Positions 12,581 through 25,100 of a stretch of 64,000 nt of DNA are shown here, in pieces (within the stretch, counting starts at the first letter, position 1; the number at the start of each line of letters is the position of its first letter). A model generated the notes under the pieces. It did no database searches and was not told where the DNA came from. It saw nothing but the letters and a program-made list of their open reading frames with translations. Position numbers and translations under genes: made by a program. Origin of the DNA: Antedon mediterranea (Eukaryota > Echinodermata > Crinoidea > Comatulida > Antedonidae); contig NC_092674.1 in assembly GCF_964355755.1 (NCBI RefSeq), positions 15,877,001-15,941,000 of the forward strand, written 5' to 3'.

Positions 12581-13319
12581 CAAAGAAGATATAAAAAAAA
12601 TATTAAAATACTATCATCTTAACAGGAACCAAATAATTATGACTATATTAGAATGGATGAATATATTAAAATACTGTTCTTGTACACGTTTTGTAATTTG
12701 TTCTTTTTCTAGTCTATCATACAATATAAATTTGTTAACTGATTTTGTTTTACGTAGCGTCACCAGCGGCCGTTGCGAATTTATGATTATATTGTAGTAA
12801 ATAACGAAAATTGCAAAAGTTTCATTTTTATGTTACGAAATACCTATCTGTTATGTGCAAAAGACGTGAATTTTGACCTCAAATAAGATCTTGATTTGTA
12901 TGATTTATGTTTGGTTTTTTAGATCTAATTTAATCTAGGTCTAATTCTATTAACATTATTAAAAGCAATATTCAAATTATTTATAGAATTACACCCATTG
13001 TATTGCCTGTTCTTTTTCTTACCCCCTCGTCTGTATCTATTTCTTTTATTTTGTCTAATGCTTGTTTCCTCTTTACTACCATTATTCTCACAGGCGTCTT
13101 CATAGTTAAAAAGTAGAGTTGCATATGAAGCGGTTTGATAAATTCAATTCTGTATTACTGACAATGTCCTATTTGGTACGATTCTGGATAAATCTATGAG
13201 AAGCATGTGTCATAGAGTTGTAGTTATATTGGCTATCGTAGTCAAATCTGTATCCCCATCGCTTATTTGCATGATAAGAGTTGCTGTGATTGCGGAGGTA
13301 CATGTTGTATCTTCGTTGA

Positions 13320-14165
13320 TCATAATTCGATTCCTCGATGATGAGTTGTAGGTTTCCTTCGATTAGCTGGCCTTATGACTGTATGGATAGCATTTATGTT
13401 GCTTAAGTCTTCTCCATTAAGGTTTGAACGTGCAGTTGTTGATCCATTTTTCATTAAAAATTTCTCGTCATTGTCAAATATTTGACAATTCATGTCTGTG
13501 GCGATTTCCTTTATCATGTCATTAACTCTTGTGTGGTGATCTAAATTATCTGTACGTGGGCTTACAGTTGAAACCACCAGGGTTGTAGATGATTAGATTT
13601 GGATTTTACATCATCAATCATTTCCTGATAGCGCTAACTCCATCTGAAGGTCTTCATCTTTCGTGCAATTATTTGTACCAACATGAATGACGATAGTATC
13701 AAAATCATTATGATCGGTTAGTTTCTGATCAATATCCTTGATTTTTCCACCACGTACGCATGTTACCTTTGAGTTACTGAGGCCCGTTCATTAATACCTT
13801 TAATAATAGAATCTCCAATAATCGGGCATTTTTCTTGGTTGTGGTGATAGTAGCAGCAGCTTCGGTTGATTAGATATTAAATACCAACTTCTGGTCGCAT
13901 CTGTGTTGTGGAATTGAGTTGGGCCATCATCAATTGCTGATCATTAACAATTTTGAGGCAATATCTGCAGCCGATTTAGTTAACATGGTTTGTTGGTTGT
14001 GGTGTGAAAGTTCTTTCACATAGTGTGGTAGATCGTGGCACGGTGGACATAGCCAAACTTTAGGGTTAGATTGTGGTTTAATGTTCAGACAAACTCGATG
14101 ATAGGATTCTTTACAGAGAAAACATTCCAGTGCTTTTCCATTGTCTACATTACTTATAGCTTACA
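13320..14165 (-). mobile_element. CR1/L2-type LINE ORF1 relic: PHD-like finger plus SGNH esterase
   Basis: On the minus strand from 14160, ALECFLCKESYHRVCLNIK and then VWLCPPCHDL form a PHD-like zinc finger. About 230 bp further on CPIIGDSIIKGINE appears, the Gly-Asp-Ser block of SGNH esterases, then TIVIHVGTNNCTKDEDLQ (block with Gly-x-N). The ORF at 13577-13320 begins VSTVSPRTDNLDHHTRVNDM and contains CQIFDNDEKFL. PHD plus esterase is the known ORF1 layout of CR1/L2-group LINEs. Stops and frameshifts separate the blocks, so it is not functional. Confidence 0.8.
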
Positions 14166-15076
14166 TTCATCTATACATTTGATTTTAAACGTCTATTTTA
14201 AGAAATTTACGGTACAGAGGGTTAATCGTAAATTAAAATATTAGTGAACATACGAACACAATCATATCGTTACCATAAGTCGTATCCTTTTTCTGTAGCG
14301 TACGTCTATACACAGTACACGAAGTAACTTCGCCTAGAAAGTAACTACAGTACACATGTTGGTCTGTGGATGGAACATGATATCGCGCGTAAACCGCAAT
14401 GTGCTGGACCCAATGTTGAACGATTCGTACAAAGGGATACCGCCAGACAAGTGCGTATCTATTGATTATTTAGATCGCTGGCAATAATGAATAATAATAA
14501 TAATAATGAATGCATATATAAATATATATATAAAGTGTAATAGCCCTCCGACGTACTCGGTCAATAATGGGACGTCGCGGTTTTCTAGACGCTGAAGCTG
14601 CGAGGTGAACGCGAATGATTTTTACTGTATATTATATCACCGTAGATATTGATGGTGCTATAATGAAATAGTACTATCATAATTAAAGTTAACTAAACCA
14701 AATAGATTAGTATTAAAATCAAAAGATTGTCGCATTATGTGCACCTTCTCACTATTAATTATATAAATAAAATGTTCATTTATATATACAATTGGTTTAG
14801 CAATAGAATGCTAGTCTAGTTTTATTTAATTTGTTTACAGTTTTACCACACCGACACGTGTACAATCGCAACGAGTAGATACATTAATGTTAAAACGCAC
14901 TTCTGATCTATTTGTTTGTTTGCGAAATTTGACTGTCTATTCGATTCAATTCAACTTTAACCACGGAGGCACCATGCGTCACTGAGGCAGCAAAATGTAA
15001 CCGTTTGGTGAGAAGAGGTGATCAATGATTTTAAACGTCTTTGTTTCAATCATATCCATGTCTAGTCCCCTTATAT
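14166..15076. other. Receptor 3' flank
   Basis: No coding evidence apart from the end of the receptor. A minus-strand AATAAA hexamer at 14826-14821 lies about 250 bp past the receptor stop codon and is a candidate polyadenylation signal. Short TAA and TA repeats occur at 14490-14530. Confidence 0.45.
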
Positions 15077-16059
15077 TTATGGGTCTATACCCGTGTCACC
15101 TCCTGATGGCGTTGAATTACACTCATATGTTCTAGTTCGTTTGTTTGTTTTGTTGTTTCTTCGTTCACGGATGTTTTTACTAAGACACTCTTTTGTATTT
15201 TTGTCTGGACGAAAGTAAATAAGATAACATTTAGAAAAATAAAATGCAGAAAGAGTTAAAAAATTAAATAACAGAAGAAATATTACCCGAAAGCAAATTT
15301 TAAGTCGTCCAGCAGCTGCAAAATGAGCAGGAATTGAAAATATTTCCAAGATACACCATGTGAACATAATAAACCAAATAAATCTAGCTTCTTGGAAATT
15401 CTTGGGTAGATTGCGGGCCCGAAATGCAAATATAAAACACATTAATGATAAGAATAATTGGTAGATGTTGGTGACAATATAACCAACATCTGTTTCTCTG
15501 CAGAAAACAGGTATAATTGTTAATGAGTTATTATAATCACGTACTGCGTGACTAGGATAGATCGTTTCATGGATTATCTTGAATGCTAGATGAATGGCTG
15601 TTATTACAACGACTAAAATCCACGAATACCGATAAAATGTTGCAATCGGTATCTTGAAACGTTGCTTATTGTTGAAAATTTTTACAATAACGTACAGTTT
15701 AGCACAGAAAATTCCAAGAATTATTGTGAGATTAAGACCATCAAGAACCGATAAAACTTTACACATATTGTCAGTCGGAATTCCTATATAGAAGTATACC
15801 ATCTGGAAGCTTAAAAGCAGAACGAACGCCAGAACAAAACTGTGTGACAAACTAGAAGCCTTTACAACCGGCGTTTCACGATGTCGGTAGAAGATGCAGG
15901 TGACAACAACCGTTGCTAAACTGCCTACGACACTAATAAGGCAGAAAATAACAGAAATAATTTCTCCCCACAAAAACACATCCGGTATCTTCTTAAGGCA
16001 GGTTGTGCGATTGACATCTGCATACTTGTCATTTCCACACACTTCACATTTGTCAGCAT
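15077..16059 (-). CDS. Receptor exon 4: last cysteines, seven-helix domain, tail
   Basis: 983 bp from an acceptor (TTTTTTCGTAG) to TAA at 15079-15077. It starts NADKCEVCGNDKY, giving cysteines 7-9 with C559, then all seven transmembrane helices and the tail in one exon, a common arrangement in class C receptors. Confidence 0.95.
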
Positions 16060-16097
16060 CTACGAAAAAAAACCACATTTTTTAAAATTTGTTTTAT

Positions 16098-16138
<41 letters not shown>

Positions 16139-19100
16139 TGTAACATAATAGTTCTACAATCACAAACATAACAAAAGAAAAATGGACAATTTTTTTTCTG
16201 TGTAAAATATTTTAATTTTATTTTAAAATGAAATAGGCCCCTATATGATAACGATAATTATGATAAGGAAATTATATATTATGTTATAACGATGCTTAAA
16301 AACAAAACTATTAACGATGCAGTAGGCATATCGTCCTTTATTTGTGTTAAGTTTTGTTTTGCTTTTTAAACCTTTACTATTAATGAAAAATAGAGGTAAT
16401 ATGGAATACAAAGTGGATTTACAAAATTTAAAATGTTATACCACTGATGAAGTTGATTACATTTTAGTTATAAAAAAAAGAAAATAACAAAAAAGTGTTA
16501 GAAATGAAAATAATATGAAGGTGTAATGGTGATGACATAACTATGATTATATTAATGTAAATAAAAGTGGACCTGTTTACGCTACAAAGGAGACTAGAAA
16601 TATTTACAAAAGTGTATGTATTAAATCAAAGGTCAAAATGCTGAAAATGATAACATTGTGGGTACCAGTGGCGTAAAACTGCAAATCTTAAATTAAACGT
16701 AAAAATCAACACACAACCCCTTAAAATCAACGCAATTCGTAAAATATTGTTTTTAATGAAATGTGGTTTTCAAAACATTTTATTACGATTCGTGGCAGTT
16801 TTATTTCTTTCGTTCTATATGACCACAATTCGTAACAATCCCTACTGGTTGACGTGCCGCAAAATCGCACCACATGGAAGAGGTAATTTTTAAATATACT
16901 AAAAAAATAAATCAAAACTACAAGGTAAACCAGCCAGAAAGAAATTTTGCAGAGCGTTTAGAGAGAGAGGTATCAAAGCGAGAATATAAAGTAGGCATGA
17001 GTGAATTGAAATAAAAAAAAGTATACAAAAGTGGGTCCAGATCAAGATAATATCATTAATGTACATTCAGGTCTGTACTGACTTTATTCGCAAAATTAAA
17101 CAAATATCTTACTAATTAGTGGAACAATGACCGTATAATTTGCCATTAGAGTAGTATCGTTTTAAAATGTTGTCGGAGAATTTTACAGATACAGAATCCA
17201 GACAGTGCACTGATTGGTTTATAAAATAATTATGCATATTTAGTTAATTTTCTTTTACAGATTTTTTGTTGATTTTAACAATTTGTGTTGATTTTGTGAG
17301 TTGCGGCTCTGGATCTCAACGGAGAAACAAATGAAATAGAATAAAAGCTAAATCATACAATAAAGTAAACTAATTATAAATAAAGTGCCTTCAAATACAA
17401 TTCTTCATCAGGGCAGCAAACATATTTCGTTGGGATGTTGATTTAAGAACCAATCTCGTGAATTTAATATACAGAAAGATACGGGCATATCAATCTGATC
17501 TCGTTGTGCGTAAATACACTAAAAGGCTAGTGCTTTTCCACTGTACCCCGCTGAGTTGCATGTATATGTATTTTAATCAACTATGGCAGTGAAAGTTTCA
17601 ACAAAGTACTAAATCACAATGTTTTACTGTGTTTAGTGGTATTTTATTCATAAAACATGAACATTTCGTTTACTGGGTGGATAAAGAATATATTAAAAAA
17701 AATGTTCCTCTTAGCAACAAACCTCTTCCCAACAAAAAGTGTTTTTTTTTTTAATATGACTTAAAAAGTCGTGACAATTTCTCTTTTGGAAGTAATATTA
17801 CAGGGTGCTAATTTCAGTTAGACTACATAAATCACCGTGTCTATTTATTTGTTCCTCCTGTTTTTTACGCTGAAATTACTGTGTATTCGAGAACAATATA
17901 TTATGGGCGCGACCTAGTGAAAGTAAATTTGGTAATCATGCAGTATGTTACATAATTCCTACACCTAATTCCTCAACCTACACAACAAGCTTACATATAT
18001 ATAGATAGCACAGTATGGCATCACAGGTGTTGATTAATTACATGTCCGTTTGGGTTGTTGATACAGCAATTAAGCATAATGACGGCAAGTTAGGCCATAG
18101 CAACTGACTGACTGACATGTATTCATTCATGTCATAGAAACAGACTATGTTAAAAGACATTTAGATTTAAAGTTTTGTTTTAGAATTTTTGGAAATACAA
18201 ATAAAATAAGAAGCTTTCTAAAAACATTACCGGTACTATTTAAATTTGTAACGTTACAAAAACAATATATTAAGAAATATAACTATAATAACATACAACA
18301 AACTTCATTAATTTAAAATACAATTTAATTATTTATCAGTTAAATTCAATATACCATTAATTTAGAAAAAAAAGCTTTGGAAAAGTTACCAAATTACAAT
18401 AATTTTATTTTAAAATCTTTACGAAGAAAGTTGATACGCATCTATATATAAATTTACGTGAAGGGCAAAATTCGGTAAATCGTGCGTTACTTCTCGATGG
18501 CATATAAAGTTTAGGTTCAACGATTTGCCCCAAATAGGGGTATTTTCCGATCGTGGTATACACTGTCTAATGAATATCCATCTTGAAAAATACCCGCATA
18601 CAATAATACGAGGATGCTTCGCTTTTACCTATATCCTTCTACGATAAATGTTTTTTAACAGCTCGACTACAGCATCATAGTGTTGATGACAAGTCGATTT
18701 TCTTATAAAAATACTATTTTGATAGATTTAATATACGTTTATACAAATGTATTGATTTAAATGGAACATTCCAATCTCTGTTCCACAAGCGTCTATTCCC
18801 GCAGACGTAATAACATGAAAGCAAGTACACAAAAAATAGAAATTTTATCTATTTTTTTTTCAATCTTTGCTGTAGATGTTGGATATAGGTACTTTTTAAA
18901 CAGATAATGACCTAGCGTTTTGAGTTAAACCACCACCCACACCACCCTCATCCATGGCAAGAGTAGCGTTATAAGCCAGTATAAGATAGGCCTACAGTAC
19001 GAAGGATCACGTCACATGCCCTAAACGCAGAACAACTTTGGTGGGTTAAGGAACCAACTCAAGTATGAATTGGCTCTAAGAAACAATTCAAAAACCATTA

Positions 19101-22100
19101 GGCCTACTAATTCAGTTAAGTTAGATAATTATTATTATTTTTTGTAACCATATTTAATGAGGGTGATCCATCCAGCAATTGCTGGTCATTATGGACCCTC
19201 AGAGGTTCACAAGACAAACATATACAGAAGATGCTTGACATAACCAAGGTCTTATTACAAGTCTTTGGGAGTAGAGTTGTAATTTTGTCCTGACATGTGA
19301 ACCTGATTAAAACGAATTTACGATTTGCCCCGAATAGAGGTGTTTTTCACACAAACTGTTTTTACATTATATAAACACTTATACAAATAAACTTTATTAT
19401 TGACAGTTGCTTCTCAACGTTTTTATTAATTAATACTGTAATTTAAAAAAATATAAACGTCGTAGTGTGGTGTATCGTTACATGTAGGACTACTTTACTA
19501 TTTCAATCGACTATATGACGGTGACAGTTTCAACAAAGTTTTAAATCGCAATGTTTTACTGCGTTTAGTCGTATATTATTTGTAAAACATAAAAACAATT
19601 ATTATTTTTTTAAAGAATATATTTAAAAATGTTTCCTCTTTGCACCCATCCTCTTCCCCATCCACAAAACACAAATTAAGTTTGTTTAAATTTGACTCAA
19701 ACAATAGGTCTCATTTCCCAGGGTACTAATTTTAGTTGAGTACATAAAACACAGTGTCTATTCGTTCCTGTAAACGACATAATTGTCCTGCGGTACGTAC
19801 ATTTGAAATCGCCATTTTTTTACGATGAAATTACTATGTATTCGAAAACCATCTGTGGGCACGACATAGATAGTACGCGAAGATTGTTGCTTAATTATTT
19901 TCATTACACCAACAACAACAAAAACAACAATATTTTCAATATGATCGTTAGTTTATCGACAAACTTCTGTCTATCCGGTAATGGTTCATCAAGCCATTAA
20001 CCCGCAATCGTAAAAAAAATCGAGCCAATCTATCTTTTTACATTGAGGTACACTTCATGTCATTAGCTCTGGCGTTGAAACTACCCACCAAATCTCATAT
20101 TTTGTTTCTCTGAGATAGGCATGATCATAATTGGATTAACTTCTTAACCAAAATAGAATGGTTAGCACGTTTGCTGAAATCGACAGTACATAACGTAGCA
20201 CACATACCAGAACTCTCAAGTCCTGACAACAACTTATGTACTAGGTAGTGAGTAGAAGAGGATTCTTCTTCTTCTTCTTCTTGTGGACCAAAAACGATCC
20301 ATCAGAAAGAAAACTTTCAAATATTCTTTCAAAAGTCGGTGTTACTGATATAGGCCTATGTGTCACAGGTCAGGGTTTTTTGGCAAAGGGGTGACTAGAA
20401 TTTTTCTTTTTTCAAGCAGATGGAAACTTATGTTCTTTTAAATAACGATTCAAATTATATATAATTCTTGAATACGACGGAAAGGTCATTTGGATGAGGC
20501 TATAATATTCCTCTTCATATTATATCCAATGTCTTTTATTAATAATCTTCAGATTCATTGATTAAAGAAACAATTAAAAAACACAGATCAACATCAATAT
20601 AAGAGCAGACACAAACTTTACAACCAGTGTGATGCATGCAGACAGCTTATTATATCGATAAATTTATTTTTATAACGGTCGTTTACATATGACGTAGTTT
20701 TCAGAGGGGTGCTTATAAACTTTAATTACACAGATTAATTGTTAGTATCAAATGTAACATTTGATGGCAATACGGTTCTACAGTGCAAACGTAGGAGACA
20801 ATCGCAAATCTACAAACATACTGATATTCGGACAAATAAATACGCCGTTGGTTTCAAAATTAGATGCTATTTTTTAGTTCTTATCAAATGGTACATTTGT
20901 CGCGTTAAATCAATATTATAATAGGATTTAAATAAGTAGGCTATTCCTTTTCTGTATGATGCAAATAAGAGTAAGTTAGCAGTTGATTAAATTAATTATT
21001 CTATTATAATCATTTCTAGAGATTAACCCAATTTAATCAAGGTTCTCGTCAACTGTACTAGTCAGACAGAATGACTTGATTGGATTGTTGACAAAGAGCG
21101 AGGCATGCGAGGCATGAAAACAATTATTATGGCATTCAAGAGTCGGGCATAATCATAACGTCTAGTGGCGAATTGCGAGGAACCGTATAGCATTTCCCAA
21201 AACAAGTTTTGTTTTAATCGATTCAGTAGTTAAAGGACAGTTCGTTTTAAAAACCTACCAAAATTTGGTCCGTGGAACATACATTTTAGAGGTCAAATAG
21301 GTTAAATTTGGGTGAAAATTGTAATTAGTTTTCATTCTTATTCAAAATTAACATTTTTTCAAGAATTTTACTATTTTTTAGGTAATGTTCTGAAATTTAT
21401 TTTGTATAATTTTTAAATAATTATGTTTGAGTAGAAATAGAATTTACTGACATTATCTTAATACAGCTTTTATATTTATATATAATATAATTATGTTAAA
21501 CAATATTGAATTTTGTGCGGAATTACGAGAATTTACATAGAAACAAGGTTTCTGTCTTTGTGTTTTCCACACTTTGTAAAGACAACCATTTTTTGTCTTG
21601 GAAACATTGACTGGACGTTCGTTTGTAAAAAGATCTGTAAATCGCAAAATTGTACTTTATCTTTGTATGTTAGGCAATCTAGCATTTTGAGTGAAAACAT
21701 TTTTTTTTTTTATGGTAATGAGGAGATCAAAATTTGAGCATCACACATCTATCACTTATCCAATTATATGCAAATTAGCCTAAATATGCAAATTAAAGAG
21801 AAATTATAGGGTTACCATATCTCAAAAGCCACTACTAAGAACAGAGTTGTTTTTTTTTCAGACTTGCTCAGAATATATACATTTACTCTAATGAGACATT
21901 TAAAACTTACCGGCATCAACCACTCGAAAGTGGATTCATATTTTAAATAATTAATTTACCTCCGAATGAAAACCAGTATAGTAAGTGAGTTGAGTTACAT
22001 TATATTAGTTACTGGCGATAAAACGAATTTAGGTAAAACGATATAATTAGGCCTATAAATAATACTTGTTAAATTGGACTGTTGGTCCTATTTCTTTCTG

Positions 22101-25100
22101 TATTTCATTTCCTATATGTATTATTATTTTAAGTGGGTGTGTATGTTCGGGTGTATTTCTAATACAAAGTGTCAATAATGTATTCATTTGTGTTGTGATA
22201 TTTAAAATACTTACATGATGTATACAATTATATTTGACTTCATAAATGATATCGTTTCTATATTCGTTCGCTATGTGTGGGGATTCTTGCGTACATTTTG
22301 ACAATTTCTAGTTATTAGTCGAAGCTTTATATATTCGAGAACCATATGTGGGAACTTACAGTAATTAGTGTTCTCAAAACCTGGACAAACTAGTCACGGA
22401 CTAAGACATGAACAATTGCAGCATCTAGGTGGTTCATATGTGTATAATGTTTTTATTTAGTAACAACGAACTCACTCACTTTGAGTATTTGATATTGTAT
22501 TTCCAGAACACTCTATGCATTTAAAGCAGCATGTCTGTTCATTCTCAATATAATGTCGTCGTGTACCAGGTTTACAATTTGCATTACAAATTGCTAGTGG
22601 TTTCTGAAAGAAAAGTTATACACATTTCTCTAATCACTGTCCTCAAATAATCTACCAGATTCTTTATGCATGGGCAGTATTTAATGTTATTAAGTAAAAA
22701 CTCAGTAATTGCATCAACATCACCACCACCCCCGTCATCATCACCATTGTTATCATCATCATTGTCATCATCATCATCACCATCATCATCTCCATCATCG
22801 GCATCATCATTATCACTATCGTCATCATTATCACCATCGTCAGCATCGTCACTATTATCAGCAGCATGACTATTAATAATATTACTTCACGTGAAAATTC
22901 CAGAAAAATTCTTGGTGATAACTTGAGGGTTTTCTGCTGGTAAAAATACTTTTGAAATACATTCTTCTGCTCCTACATGCCGAAAAATGACAGGACACTT
23001 GGTATTATTAAAGATCTTTCAAGTATTTTGATGTCAAAAGTTTTATCTGTCTTTACAGGTTCATGATGGAATATGTTGAACGCGTTTGGATTCTAAATGC
23101 ACAGGGTAAGTTGAAATGCTCAAGACTCTGAAACTACCGATGGTGGCTTACTTAAGAAAAAGGGACGAAATTAGTCAAAATCTGCATAATATATTAAACA
23201 ATATAGATTGCATAGAAACAGACAAACTATTTACGAATTTGTCAGGGTCCACTAAGATCTGAAACAAGGGGACATTTTTTTTTTGCACCAAAAGTAGTTG
23301 AGGATTGGAACACACACATTCCATAAATAGATTAAAATCTGATTTAGAGAAAAAACAGTTAAAATTTCGCCCATGAAGAGAATGATCAAGAGGGAAAAAC
23401 GAGCGTAGTCCTACAGTTCAAGGTAATTCAAGGAAAACACGCTTTAAAATATGTATACTCTAGGACAGTACAAACTGGTTGACGTGCTGTTATTTTCTTC
23501 CATTTAGGTTATATTTCTTTATGAGTTATATTAGGCCAATTTTTAACAAACTTTAGATAATTTTCTTATTTTTGCGAATAAAGTCCATAAAATCAAGAAT
23601 GTTTAAGGCGATATAAGACAACTATTTTTAAACCATCCACATGCTGTGTTAAGATTTCTTCTGTAGAAGAGCCATTACCAAAAATGTTCGGTTTACCAGG
23701 ATTGCCTGCTTTGATTTTAGGTAAAAAGTAAAACGGAACTAGATCTGGATTGACTTGTCAAACGAGGTCCAATTTTGGATCTATGAAAGTGTTTTTAACG
23801 ATCTTAGAAAAATATTATCCGCAATTTTAGGAGCGATCTGTTGTAAGATAATAAAGAAGATTATATAATGGAGGATAAATAAGAGGATTGTTTTATCTTT
23901 TCATAGAATGTATTGATAGTTGCAGAAATTGGGACGTAGTTTGGTAGGATACGCCTAAGCATCTTATATCCTGATTAATATTTCTAAAGCTCAGGGCAAC
24001 TGGGTTGGTGGAATTGGTTAAATTGTTTGATTCCAAGTATGGTTTTTAGATCAGAAATTTGGAAAACAATGTTTTTTCCTTCGTAAAGTTTACAACTATA
24101 ACGATATTTCAGGCCAAGCAATTCAAAACTCTTGTGCTAAAATACGTGTACATGTATAATAGACAAAACCAGTCACATTCTAGTTACGGGCGGCACATAT
24201 CTGTGCCGTGTTAGTTTGGTATTTAGGCCTCCGTATGATTGTATGGTTTTTACTGAAAGCAATGTTATACTTACTGTACCAGTTCCCCAGTAAATGCTCA
24301 AATTGTCAAAAATTTTCAATTCCTTGTGTTTGTAAGAGCCAACTTTAACCATTTCAACAATTCTATTATTCTTTTTACTGTTTAAAACAACGTAAGATGG
24401 CTCAATTTGTCGATTTTCTAAAAAATTAAAAATGGAACCATTGTTGTCGGTAAAGTTGACATTATCCAAGTAAGTCACTAGTTGCCATCTTTTGAGATTC
24501 CTAATTGATGGGCATTTACCATCAGCTAAGAGACCTTTTCGATCCTCACATAACTCGATATCCTTAAGAGCTTGGGCAATTGCATATACAGCAATATATG
24601 TTGTATAAGCTTCATAGTTAATGGCCTTGTTTAAATATTTTCTGGCAGCGATTTCTATTTTATGAATTGTATTTTGATTGTTATTTTTCTTACACAACGT
24701 GTCATTGCATAAGTTCTCGTGTTCACAAATCCATTCTTCAAAGTTTTCTCGAAATGATTTTCTACTGCTTTGCTGGATCCTGGTATAATCAGCGAGATGT
24801 ACTAACATATCTGGCAGTGGTTTATCTGCAATTGTTACACCAAGCACAGACGCAACTGATTTGTATTCATAAAATTGTCCAGCTCTATCTGCCCAACCAT
24901 CACTTGCAATCCATAATCTTGCTGTGAATTAAATCAGAATAATTATAATTATTGTTTGTTCCTTTATAAACATACAGATTTAACAAATAAAAATATCTCA
25001 GTTACACTTTTCAGTTTATAATAATTAAAGGATTTATAATCTAGATCAAAAATTGGATCACCAAAACAAATATTTACCTAACAAAACTTAACGCAAAATT

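Larger units (their letters stand above)
16060..22479. other. Receptor intron 3
   Basis: 6.4 kb intron. It contains an AT dinucleotide run (about 16100-16134), two direct copies of an unidentified repeat (17560-17930 and 19520-19880), a repeat block at 18440-18800, and a TTC run near 20266-20281. No other gene seen. Confidence 0.7.
22604..24274. other. Receptor intron 2
   Basis: Holds a CAT/TCA microsatellite (22712-22863) and a plus-strand LINE-like 3' fragment (about 23030-23420). Nothing else is recognised. Confidence 0.6.

Noticed and set aside
15894-16085. 63-codon plus-strand frame
   Set aside because: Antisense shadow of receptor exon 4.
22664-22869. Poly-Met and poly-Ser open frames on opposite strands
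   Set aside because: Both are translations of a trinucleotide microsatellite.
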